Source: JANOAR01 sp031411235 (GTDB taxonomy: Bacteria; Verrucomicrobiota; Verrucomicrobiia; Verrucomicrobiales; Verrucomicrobiaceae). From it: a stretch of 23,867 nt of DNA. This document shows, one piece after another, positions 8,632-16,194 of the stretch (its first letter is position 1; each line of letters opens with the position of its first letter). The stretch spans positions 1 through 23,867 of the forward strand of contig JANOAR010000248.1 of assembly GCA_031411235.1 (NCBI GenBank), given 5' to 3'. Both the position numbers and the translations under genes were made by a program. The notes beneath the pieces were generated by a model that did no database searches, was not told the origin of the DNA, and saw nothing but the letters and a program-made list of their open reading frames with translations.

Positions 8632-9744
8632 TTAACTCTCGCGAATCGCCAAGCTGGGATTGATCTTGGTGCAATGCAGCGCGGGGTAGAGCCCGCTGGC
8701 TAGGCCGACGAGTACAGCGATGCCAAAGGCTAGGGCGGAGAGATCCCAGCCGAAGTAGGGCTCCAGTCGTCCGTGCATCCAGGGGGTGAGGGAGAGTACC
8801 TTCAACAAGACGCCGCCAAACACAATGCCCGCCACGCCTGCGACGGCACACAGGGCGGTGGATTCCAGCAGCACCATGCGCAGGATGCGCCAGCGCCGCC
8901 AGCCCAGGGCGATGAGAATCGCGATCTCGCGTGTGCGCTCGAAGACGCTCATAAACATGGTATTCATCACACCGAAGGTGCCCACCAGCAGGGCCACCAC
9001 TGAGGTCGCCCAGTTCATGGCTTGGAAGGTTTTGATACCATCGCTTTTACCAAAGACATCCGCCGCAATCTCCACGCGTAGGCCGGGCAGTTGCTTCTCG
9101 ATCCTTTGCGCGACGAGCTTGGGATCGCCGGCGTCGGGCGAGAGGCGGATGTTGATGAAGTTCACTTGGCCTTGCTTGAGCATCAAATTTTGCAGCAGTG
9201 GTAGGGCGATGATGATGGAGCCATTCTCGACGATGGCCTTGCCATCAATGATCCCCGCGACGGTAAACTCCTCGACTTCGATCATTACCTTATCGCCGGT
9301 TTTTTTCTTCAAGGTCTCGGCAGCGATCTTGCCCAGCAGCACGCACTTTTCATCAGGCCGTTGCGGCATTCGTCCCTCGATGAATTCAAAAGCATCCCAG
9401 ACGAAGCTGCCCCACTCGCGCCCAGAGACGACGATGAGTGGGGCCTCTTCGACACTCATGATCTCGCCCAACAAGCCTGCGGTGGCCGCTACGCCGGGGG
9501 TGTTCATCACCTTGGCTTTCACCTTTTCATCAAACGGCTGCGCTACTAAGCCGCTCGAGGCATTGCGAACAACCAAGTCGGTTTTGCGGGCCTTCAGCCC
9601 ATCAGACCAACTCTTCTCCAACCCCCAAGCCAGGCCCAACAACGCGACCACGGCACCGATACCAAGACCAATCCCCATCACGGTGAGGCAGGTTCGTATG
9701 GGCCTTTGCAGGAGGTTCTTGATGGTAAAGGCAACAAAGGTCAT
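8632..9744 (-). CDS. ABC transporter permease, MacB/FtsX family
   Basis: The 370-residue membrane protein has the MacB_PCD-FtsX layout: one membrane segment near residues 20-42, a periplasmic domain of about 200 residues (DLVVRNASSG to roughly 235), and three further segments (about 243-268, 295-320, 338-362). The C-terminal block FERTREIAILIALGWRRWRIL followed by LYPALHCTKINPSLAIRES is diagnostic of the family. Such permeases work with a LolD/MacB-type ATPase in export of, or mechanical work on, envelope lipids, peptides or lipoproteins. No ATPase gene is in the window, so its partner must lie elsewhere. The ATG at 9744 was chosen because it starts MTFVAFTIKNLLQRPIRT; upstream in-frame sequence is non-coding in character. 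It lies 125 bases downstream of the carboxynorspermidine synthase gene on the same strand and may be co-transcribed. Confidence 0.92.
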   Translation of the reverse strand: MTFVAFTIKNLLQRPIRTCLTVMGIGLGIGAVVALLGLAWGLEKSWSDGLKARKTDLVVRNASSGLVAQPFDEKVKAKVMNTPGVAATAGLLGEIMSVEEAPLIVVSGREWGSFVWDAFEFIEGRMPQRPDEKCVLLGKIAAETLKKKTGDKVMIEVEEFTVAGIIDGKAIVENGSIIIALPLLQNLMLKQGQVNFINIRLSPDAGDPKLVAQRIEKQLPGLRVEIAADVFGKSDGIKTFQAMNWATSVVALLVGTFGVMNTMFMSVFERTREIAILIALGWRRWRILRMVLLESTALCAVAGVAGIVFGGVLLKVLSLTPWMHGRLEPYFGWDLSALAFGIAVLVGLASGLYPALHCTKINPSLAIRES

Positions 9745-9864
9745 AGCAGTATGAAGGGAGGAGCAGAGTAACTCAGAAGCGCCCAGCACAAGCAAGCGCT
9801 TTGAAGACTGAGGCGTAGTGTATGTGGATGTGGATACGCTCTGATGCTTGCTGCCCCAGTTGTG

Positions 9865-9880
9865 CCGGGCTAAAGCCCTG
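9865..9880. repeat. Short hairpin forming the end of the upstream gene
   Basis: GGGC-TAAA-GCCC with partly paired flanks overlaps the last codons and the stop of the carboxynorspermidine synthase gene; the TAG stop lies in the hairpin itself. The CCGGGCTAAAGCCC core resembles a dispersed hairpin I associate with Verrucomicrobiota and Planctomycetes genomes. Confidence 0.3.
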
Positions 9881-11075
9881 GACTTGGCTCTGTGGGCCAT
9901 GTTTCTACCCATGGCAGGCCGTAGGTATTCAGGTCGGCCATGAAGGGGTCGGGGTTCAATTGCTCCACATTCCATACGCCGGGCTGGCGGTATTCGGGGT
10001 TGGTGAGGAGTTGCTTGGCGGCGATCATCGCGGGCACGCCCGTGGTGTAGCTCACGCCTTGGCTGTTGGTCTCGGCGTAGCACTCTTCGTGGTCGCAGAT
10101 GTTATAGACGTAATAGCGTTTGGGTTGGCCGTCTTTGCCGGTGCCTTCGATCCAGTTGCCGATGCAGGTCTTGCCTTTGGTATCAGCACCCAGCGTGCCG
10201 GGCTCGGGCAGTAGGGTCTTCAAAAACTCGATGGGGATGATCTCGACGCCTTTGTGCATCACCTTGTCGATGCGGGTCATGCCCACGTTTACCAGCACTT
10301 CCATGTGCTTGATGTAGGCATCGCCGAAGGTCATCCAGAACCGTGCGCGGCGCATGGGGAAGTGCTTGGTCAGGCTCTCCAACTCTTCGTGGTAGAGGCA
10401 GTAGATGTTCTTCGGCCCGATGCCAGCGGGGAAGGGGAAGCTGCTCTTGATCGCCAGCGGCTTGGTTTCCACCCAGGCTCCGTTTTCCCAGTAGCGGCCA
10501 TTCGCGGTGACTTCGCGCAGGTTGATCTCGGGGTTGAAATTGGTGGCGAAGGCCTTGCCGTGATCGCCCGCGTTGCAGTCGATGATGTCCAGCGTGTCGA
10601 TGCTGCTGAAGTGGTGCTTCATCGCGTAGGCGGTGTAAACATTTGTCACGCCGGGATCGAAGCCACAGCCGAGCAGCGCGGTGAGGCCAGCAGCCTTGAA
10701 GCGCTCCTGGTAGGCCCACTGCCAGTGGTATTCAAACTTGGCCACGTCCTTGGGCTCATAGTTTGCCGTGTCGATGTAATGCACGCCCGCCTCCAAGCAG
10801 GCATCCATGATGGTGAGGTCTTGGTAGGGCAGCGCCACATTGATCACCACATCCGGCTTGAAGCGCTTCATCAGCGCGACCAGCTCAGGCACGTTGTCAG
10901 CGTCGATCTGCGCGGTTTCGATGGGCCGCTTCAACTCAGCGGCGATGCCATCGCACTTGCTCTTGGTTCGGCTGGCGAGGCAGATGGTGCCGAAGATTCC
11001 GGGCAACTGGGCGCACTTGTGGACGACTACGCGGCTGACTCCGCCCGCTCCGATGATAAGGACTCGATTCGACAT
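9870..11075 (-). CDS. Carboxynorspermidine synthase (saccharopine dehydrogenase family)
   Basis: This NADPH-dependent enzyme joins aspartate semialdehyde to diaminopropane or putrescine, making carboxynorspermidine or carboxyspermidine in the alternative polyamine pathway. The 401-residue product closely follows the Vibrio enzyme as I remember it: nucleotide-binding GAGGVSRVVVHKCAQ (residues 9-23), SRTKSKC, GCGFDPGVTNVY, DCNAGDHGKAFATNFNPE, FWMTFGD, CIGNWIEG, ISYTTGVPA-like SYTTGVPA and EQLNPDPF. These motifs separate it from true saccharopine dehydrogenases. The ATG at 11075 was chosen because it begins directly at the Rossmann fold (MSNRVLIIGAGG). The decarboxylase NspC that completes the pathway is not in the window. 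It is divergent from the unknown secreted-protein gene, with about 105 bases between them. Cytoplasmic. Confidence 0.93.
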   Translation of the reverse strand: MSNRVLIIGAGGVSRVVVHKCAQLPGIFGTICLASRTKSKCDGIAAELKRPIETAQIDADNVPELVALMKRFKPDVVINVALPYQDLTIMDACLEAGVHYIDTANYEPKDVAKFEYHWQWAYQERFKAAGLTALLGCGFDPGVTNVYTAYAMKHHFSSIDTLDIIDCNAGDHGKAFATNFNPEINLREVTANGRYWENGAWVETKPLAIKSSFPFPAGIGPKNIYCLYHEELESLTKHFPMRRARFWMTFGDAYIKHMEVLVNVGMTRIDKVMHKGVEIIPIEFLKTLLPEPGTLGADTKGKTCIGNWIEGTGKDGQPKRYYVYNICDHEECYAETNSQGVSYTTGVPAMIAAKQLLTNPEYRQPGVWNVEQLNPDPFMADLNTYGLPWVETWPTEPSPGL

Positions 11076-11144
11076 AAATTTTGGGCGCGTAGAGTAGCAG
11101 TCTGCACGGGAATGCAAGCAGGGAGGGACACTGCGCCAAGCGAT

Positions 11145-11173
11145 TTGACACTGCCTTGCGACGGCAAGATGAT
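11145..11173 (+). promoter_or_regulatory. Sigma-70-like promoter for the unknown secreted protein
   Basis: A perfect TTGACA (11145-11150) is followed by a 17-base spacer and GATGAT (11168-11173, four of six matches to TATAAT). A transcript would begin near 11180, two to five bases before the ATG at 11182 or 11185. The spacer contains a 5+5 inverted repeat (CTTGC 11155-11159, GCAAG 11164-11168) that could be an operator. Confidence 0.45.
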
Positions 11174-11181
11174 CGCGAACT

Positions 11182-13272
11182 ATGATGCCTCCTCTGTTGC
11201 GTGCTTTTGCCGCTAGCTCTGCTGTGCTGTGGTATGGCCTGTATGGGGTAGGGATGGCCTACGCAGTTGATCCGATCACCTCGCGCAATGATGAGGTGGG
11301 CACGCTGCTGAACCAGTGGGCAAAGGATTTTTCAGCGGCGGGCCTGGGCGCGATTTCGTATGAGAATCGTGATGGCAATCACTCGCCGCTGCCCGTGGGC
11401 CGCTACCTCAAACTAGGCACAATGCAGCCCACGGAGTCGGAGATAAAAGCGGGGCGTGGCACGGGCATGGCGGTGGCGATTCGCCCGAGTCCGACTCTTG
11501 GCAATTGCAGCATGGCTTCCAAGGCCATTGAGGGGGGAAGCATCCCTCGTTTGTATTTTTCGCGGTCCGTGCTCCAGGCATTTTTGTTTGAGCAGTACCT
11601 GCACAACAACCTCTTCATCTACCCGGAGCATCAGGATTATGATCCCGGTGCGAATGGGCTGGGCGGTGGCTGGGGTGACCTGCTGCCAGCGAATGTGCCG
11701 ACGCTGCTCATTTCGCAGGGGTCGTCGTATTTGGACATGCCGTTTGTGAATGCCTTCCTGGCGACGACGGCGGCGTTTCGGCCAGAGATTCAGCAGTTGC
11801 TCATTCGCAATCGCATCCTGATGCCGACGCTTCAGGCCATCTTCCGCCAGTCCAACAAGCAAGTGCTCAACGAGGAGGATTACTTCACGGGTAAGGCGCA
11901 TCCGCCCGTGTTCGATGGAGCACAGATTGATGAGTTGAAGATGGTGAACACGGCGCATCTGATGTCGGCGCTGTCCGTGCCGCCGCTGGCTTTTATGGAA
12001 GTGGTCAGCGAGAGAAAAGCAGTGCCTTGGGTGGACTTTTTTGAGCCCGCTGGGGTGGTCGATGAAGGGCTGGGGACGACGCCCGCGAATGTGGCGCGAG
12101 TGTTTCGCAGCACGGCGGCGGAATACGCGATGACGCTCAGTGCCAAGCGCAGTCTGGATCCCGGCAAGCGGGCGCTGACCTATCGCTGGGCGGTGCTGCA
12201 AGGTGATCCTGCGCTCGTTAAAATCCACACGGCGGATAATGGACAAACGGCGATGCTGAAGGTGCGCTGGCATTCGCCGCTGCGCTCCAGCAACGGTATC
12301 CGCAGCCATCGGGTGGATGTGGGGCTATTCACGAGCAATGGCATCAGCACCTCGGCTCCGGCCATCGTGAGCTTTTATATGCTGCCGAATGAGCGGCGTT
12401 TTTTTGATGCTCAGGGCAGGCTTTCGGAGGTGTGCTACGAGGCTGGAAATCCTGAGCTAGGGTTGCCGTCGGCTGCTGGGGATGAGCGCTGGCTCGCCTT
12501 CCTGGAATTGCTCGCGGTGAAGGATACAACGCTGCCGCATCGGCTGCTGGAGCGTGTGGTCGATGACGAAATTCGCGAGGTAGTCCGACCGCTTTGGTCG
12601 TCGCTGCGCGATAAAAAGCGCGAACTGGACGCACTCGCTAGCGACCCGAAAAACAAGGCCCAAGTGGAGAGCCTGCGTGGTGAGTTCACGGCTGCCATGG
12701 AGCGGGCGATGAAGCAGAAGGTGAAGACTAAATCGGGGGCGGAGATGGCGCTGCTTGCCTTTGCAGAGCAGTCGATGAGTGGCTTGGCGGATTTGAGAGA
12801 ATTGTATTCCACCCTGCAAGTTGAGATCATGCGACTGGCAGCGGCTTCGCCCCTAAAGAGTGCGGAGACTGACCTGCGTGCAGAATTGAAACGCCTGCAA
12901 AAGTGGGGCGTGCTGGTGGAGGACGCGGCGGGCAAGGTAATGGCCAATAATGGCGTGGATAAGCTGAGCGAAGCGGAGCGCTATTATTTGAGGCAGCTCC
13001 ATTTGACGGTGCTGAGCCAAGTGCTCTACCCAGGACTGCTGGAGCGCTCGCCTGCGCCGCTGCACACCGATGGGCAACTGACGGCACTCAAGTCTTGGCG
13101 CGATCTTTATCGCTATGATGAGGGCGGCAAGTGCCTTGGCTGGCTGCGCTTCTACGAGGGGCGGATGCTGCGCTTTGATGCTCAAGGGAGGCTGCTGCCG
13201 GAGGGGAATGGGAAGCCGCAGGCGGTGCGTTATGAAGCAGAGGCGGGGCGGTTGGTTTTCAAGACGGAGTAA
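11182..13272 (+). CDS. Secreted protein of unknown function (696 aa)
   Basis: I do not recognise a named domain. The product begins with a signal peptide (hydrophobic 5-27, ending near AYA-VDP). Residues about 40-300 contain runs that look conserved (GNCSMASKAIEGGSIPRLY, LISQGSSYLDMPFVNAFLATTAAFRPE, MPTLQAIFRQS, YFTGKAHPPVFDG). Residues about 305-415 look like a beta-sandwich of Ig/PKD type (LTYRWAVLQGDPALVKI, SHRVDVGLFTSNG, SAPAIVSFYMLPNERRFFDAQGRL). Residues about 470-590 are helical and charged, partly coiled-coil. A similar N-terminal and beta-sandwich arrangement occurs, from memory, in uncharacterised planctomycetal proteins; the helical C-terminal third may be an addition. ATGs at 11182 and 11185 are both possible. 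It has its own promoter and ends 14 bases before the convergent metallo-beta-lactamase gene. It probably acts in the periplasm or outside the cell. Confidence 0.88.
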   Translation: MMPPLLRAFAASSAVLWYGLYGVGMAYAVDPITSRNDEVGTLLNQWAKDFSAAGLGAISYENRDGNHSPLPVGRYLKLGTMQPTESEIKAGRGTGMAVAIRPSPTLGNCSMASKAIEGGSIPRLYFSRSVLQAFLFEQYLHNNLFIYPEHQDYDPGANGLGGGWGDLLPANVPTLLISQGSSYLDMPFVNAFLATTAAFRPEIQQLLIRNRILMPTLQAIFRQSNKQVLNEEDYFTGKAHPPVFDGAQIDELKMVNTAHLMSALSVPPLAFMEVVSERKAVPWVDFFEPAGVVDEGLGTTPANVARVFRSTAAEYAMTLSAKRSLDPGKRALTYRWAVLQGDPALVKIHTADNGQTAMLKVRWHSPLRSSNGIRSHRVDVGLFTSNGISTSAPAIVSFYMLPNERRFFDAQGRLSEVCYEAGNPELGLPSAAGDERWLAFLELLAVKDTTLPHRLLERVVDDEIREVVRPLWSSLRDKKRELDALASDPKNKAQVESLRGEFTAAMERAMKQKVKTKSGAEMALLAFAEQSMSGLADLRELYSTLQVEIMRLAAASPLKSAETDLRAELKRLQKWGVLVEDAAGKVMANNGVDKLSEAERYYLRQLHLTVLSQVLYPGLLERSPAPLHTDGQLTALKSWRDLYRYDEGGKCLGWLRFYEGRMLRFDAQGRLLPEGNGKPQAVRYEAEAGRLVFKTE

Positions 13273-13286
13273 AGAGAAGCCCGCCG

Positions 13287-14345
13287 CTACTTGGCTCGTG
13301 TTTGGAAGGTCTGCGTGTGCTGCTGTGAGGGCACGGTGATCGTGTAGCTGGCGGAGTCGGCAGCGATGGAGCACTTGATGTAGTGCCCCGCGCATTGCTC
13401 GCCGAGGTCGCCGTGATTGGCGATGAAGGCCTTGTCGGCCGTGTTCTCATGGTCTTCGCGCACGTTCTCGTGGACTTGATACATGGCCTTCACGCTGGGC
13501 GTGGATTTCAAGGCATCCATCGCAGTCTTGGAGGTGCCTTTGCGCGGGCCGTTGTTCATCACGGAAACGGTGGGCGAGAGCGACTGAATGAGCACGGGGT
13601 TGTTGCTCACGCCGAGGCCGTGGTGATTGGTTTGGTAGAGATCCACCGTGCCCACAAGGTTGTGCGGGCAGACGAGTTTCTCTTCCATGTTCCAGGTCAA
13701 GTCGCCGCCATCGAAGAAGGTGAAGCCGCCGAACTTCAGCAGCAGCACAACGCTGTTCGCATTGTCACTGGGATCGGCGGGCTTGGCGGGCACGCTGCCC
13801 GTGAGTGGGTTTGTCGGCGCGTCGTCAGATGGGCTGATGAAGCGCTGATTGGCGGCGAGGCAACGCAGGCTGAGGGCGCTGCCGATGGGTTGCTTCAGCG
13901 GGATGTTATCGCCTGCGGCGAGGACTACGCGCTTGCCCACCTTCGCATCGCGATACGGTCGGCTGGTGAGCGTCCAGCGCATGGCATTGGCCCCGCTGTC
14001 GGGGCTCGCGTCGGTGATGCCTTTATCATAGAGCGTGCCGATGGGCATGAGTGCGGCGAGTTCCGCCAAGCCACCGAAATGATCGAGGTGGAAGTGGGTG
14101 ATGATGACGTGGTCGATCTGCTTCAAGCCTGCGATCTCGGTGGCGACTTTGTGAATGCGCTGGGGATCGCGCCCGCCAGGATTGCCCGTGTCCACGAGAA
14201 TGGATTCGCCTGCGGGAGTCACGATCAAAGTCGAGCCGCCGCCCTCCGAGTCGATCCAGTAGATGTCCAAGGTTTTATCGGCAGCATGGGCCTGGAAGTT
14301 CAGCCAGGAGAGGACGATGAGCGTGATGAGAGGCAGTGTTTTCAT
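13287..14345 (-). CDS. Exported metallo-beta-lactamase-fold hydrolase, ComEC/Rec2-like
   Basis: The 352-residue product has a signal peptide (MKTLPLITLIVLSWLNFQAHA-AD). Its metallo-hydrolase core carries ITHFHLDHFGG (metal ligands H84, H86, D88, H89), an N-terminal DTGNPGGRD strand, and later GGDLTWNMEE and TNHHGLGVS. The GGDL...E and HHG.G.S pattern is that of the ComEC/Rec2-like branch, not that of class B beta-lactamases. In ComEC this domain degrades or processes DNA at the cell surface, but stand-alone secreted members are uncharacterised, so nuclease or phosphodiesterase activity is inference. The start at 14345 was chosen because it opens the signal peptide; an in-frame ATG six bases upstream is also possible. 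There is no transmembrane competence domain nearby. The gene is convergent with the unknown 696-residue protein gene. Confidence 0.9.
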   Translation of the reverse strand: MKTLPLITLIVLSWLNFQAHAADKTLDIYWIDSEGGGSTLIVTPAGESILVDTGNPGGRDPQRIHKVATEIAGLKQIDHVIITHFHLDHFGGLAELAALMPIGTLYDKGITDASPDSGANAMRWTLTSRPYRDAKVGKRVVLAAGDNIPLKQPIGSALSLRCLAANQRFISPSDDAPTNPLTGSVPAKPADPSDNANSVVLLLKFGGFTFFDGGDLTWNMEEKLVCPHNLVGTVDLYQTNHHGLGVSNNPVLIQSLSPTVSVMNNGPRKGTSKTAMDALKSTPSVKAMYQVHENVREDHENTADKAFIANHGDLGEQCAGHYIKCSIAADSASYTITVPSQQHTQTFQTRAK

Positions 14346-14395
14346 GGACATAAGAGCGAGGGTTAGCAGCCGAGGGTTTATTCGAGAGGGTATTC

Positions 14396-14539
14396 CAGCA
14401 GCAACCACGGATGAACACGGATAAGCACGAATGAAGAAAGGTCTTGGGTTGACTCATCAACAAAAGCAAATCCATCCATGTTAAGTCCCCGTGTCATGGC
14501 TGATTCGTGCCTATCCGTGTTCATCTGTGGTTGCTGCTG
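14396..14539. repeat. Inverted-repeat element with 37-bp arms
   Basis: The arm at 14396-14432 and the reverse complement of 14503-14539 match at 35 of 37 positions, separated by 70 bases without coding potential. The arms contain the CCACGGATGAACACGGAT motif, also present in half form at 7059. The element fills the gap between the DUF1552 gene and the metallo-beta-lactamase gene and resembles a small non-autonomous (MITE-like) or REP-type element. Confidence 0.75.
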
Positions 14540-14606
14540 AATGGGCCTCGCGCATCACCCCAGGCTTCGTTTCCGACTGCGCCAGGATTGCTTTACGGCA
14601 TTGGAT

Positions 14607-15932
14607 TTATCCCAGATCCGTCATCGCCGTATCAGCATCACCAAAGTGGTGCATCTTCAAGCCCATGCGATCCATGAGGGCGAGGTGCAGGCGGCACATG
14701 TTGCGGTTTCCCTCCCTGCTGTAATCGAGGAAGCGACCGCCTTTGATGGTGCCACCACCGCCGCCCGCGAGGACGACGGGAAGCTCCCGTGAGTCGTGGG
14801 CGTTGCCGTCCATGAGGCTGCTGGTCAGCAGGATCATGCTGTTTTCCAGCAGGGTGCGCTCGCCTTCATTGGTCGCCTGCATCTTGGCGAGGGCTTCGCC
14901 CCAGAGCTTCACTTGGTGCTCATTCACGCGCTGATACATGCCGAGGCGGTGCTCGTCATTGGCGTGATGGGACAGCTCATGAATGCCGCCACTGATGCCG
15001 TCGAGGCTGGGGAAGCGCATGTTGGAGAGGTCGTTGTTCATCATGAACGTGGCGACGCGGGTGCGATCCATCTGGAAGGCGAGCACCATGATGTCGAACA
15101 TGAGGCGCAGGTGCTCCTCGGCACTCTCGGGGATGCCGGGGCCGGGGCGTTTGAGCGAGGGCACCTTCACGCTGGGCTGCCAGCCCTGACCGTTGGTTTC
15201 TACCTGGCTGATCTTTTCGGCGAGCACGATGCGCTGCTCGATCTCGCGCACCGAGGTCAGATATTCATCGAGCTTTTGTTTGTCGCGCTGGCTGAGTTTG
15301 GGTTTCAAGCCATTCGCGTCATCGAGCACCAGGTCGAGGATGCTCTTGTCGCGCTTGCGCTTGCTGCCGTCGTCGAAGAGCTGATCGAAGGCCTGCTGCG
15401 GGAAGATTTCCTTCGGCGCGGGAGTCGTCGGCGTGCTCCAGGAAATGTAGGCCGAGTAGATCGAGGTGAAGCCGGAGTCGGTGCTGTAGTTGGGCCGCTC
15501 CGTGCCGAGCACGATGCTCGGGATGGGGGTGAACTTGCCTGTCTGGGCCGCGATGACTTGATCCATCGTCGTGCCGACTTCGACAACGGTGGTGGTCTTT
15601 TTCACCTTCAGGCCACTCAGCAGATTCATCTTCGGATAGTGCCCACCTTCGCCTTCCACGGTGGTAGGATTCCATAGTCCCTTGAAGACCAGCACCTGCT
15701 TCTTCAGCGACTCCAGAGGCTTCAGCGACTGCATGAACTCCATGCCATTCGCGCCATTCGTGGCCCCCCAATGATGCGGGTTCACACCGTTGCCCGTGAA
15801 GCACACCGCCAGCCTGCGCGGGGCTTCGTTTTTCTTCAAGGATTCTGCGCCGAAAGAGGTGATGGATTCCAGCCAAGGCAGGCCAAGGGCCACGCCAGTG
15901 CCACGGAGAAATTTGCGTCGAGAAAGGTTCAT
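14607..15932 (-). CDS. DUF1552 family protein with Tat signal
   Basis: The 441-residue product begins MNLSRRKFLRGTGVALGLPWLE, a twin-arginine signal, so it is exported folded. The body matches the DUF1552 family known from Planctomycetes, Verrucomicrobiota and Myxococcota: LAVCFTGNGVNPHHWGA, SGLKVKKTTTVVEVGTTMDQVIA, GTERPNYSTDSGFTSIYSAYISW, SVREIEQRI, FQMDRTRVATFMMNND, GGIHELSHHANDE, and a GGGGGTIKGGRFLDY end region. The length is typical. Function is unknown; its usual genomic partner is a DUF1587/1592/1588/1585 cytochrome-like protein, which here lies 2.8 kb upstream at 18751-21813 with an opposite-strand gene between them. The leader is C/T-rich without a Shine-Dalgarno sequence. Confidence 0.95.
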   Translation of the reverse strand: MNLSRRKFLRGTGVALGLPWLESITSFGAESLKKNEAPRRLAVCFTGNGVNPHHWGATNGANGMEFMQSLKPLESLKKQVLVFKGLWNPTTVEGEGGHYPKMNLLSGLKVKKTTTVVEVGTTMDQVIAAQTGKFTPIPSIVLGTERPNYSTDSGFTSIYSAYISWSTPTTPAPKEIFPQQAFDQLFDDGSKRKRDKSILDLVLDDANGLKPKLSQRDKQKLDEYLTSVREIEQRIVLAEKISQVETNGQGWQPSVKVPSLKRPGPGIPESAEEHLRLMFDIMVLAFQMDRTRVATFMMNNDLSNMRFPSLDGISGGIHELSHHANDEHRLGMYQRVNEHQVKLWGEALAKMQATNEGERTLLENSMILLTSSLMDGNAHDSRELPVVLAGGGGGTIKGGRFLDYSREGNRNMCRLHLALMDRMGLKMHHFGDADTAMTDLG

Positions 15933-16020
15933 GGGGGGAAAGGAAGACGATGCTTAAAGGTGCAAGTTTGCAATCTTATGCCCAGAGCACAGAGACGGCC
16001 AAGATAGAGCCAGATAGCAC

Positions 16021-16038
16021 CCAGCTACATGAAGCTGG
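16021..16038. other. Small hairpin upstream of the SEC-C gene
   Basis: CCAGCT and AGCTGG form a perfect 6-bp stem with a 6-base loop in the divergent region between the DUF1552 and SEC-C genes. It may fold in the SEC-C leader, depending on where transcription starts. No T-run follows, so a terminator is unlikely. Confidence 0.25.
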
Positions 16039-16194
16039 CTAAGGCGCAAAGGCTCAAGTGTTGTCTAAGTTGTTCGCGCTGACGGGTGTGCATTGGTGAA
16101 GAATGAATTCGACACCTCGACACCAAAGCTTGGCAAGCCATGGAACTCTTGGTTTGATAAGGCGAAGCGTCACCACATTATAAGAATTCCTCCC

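Noticed and set aside
13383..14366. Long plus-strand open frame opposite the metallo-beta-lactamase gene, and similar ones at 10254-11216, 14796-15677 and 19855-20853
   Set aside because: Each is antisense to a recognised protein family, has no conserved motif, and shows the composition of a codon shadow.
15933..16194. Coding extension of the SEC-C protein from the TTG at 16093 or GTG at 16096
   Set aside because: Rare start codons, no family counterpart, and the ATG at 16195 has a leader like those of neighbouring genes; kept as an alternative only.
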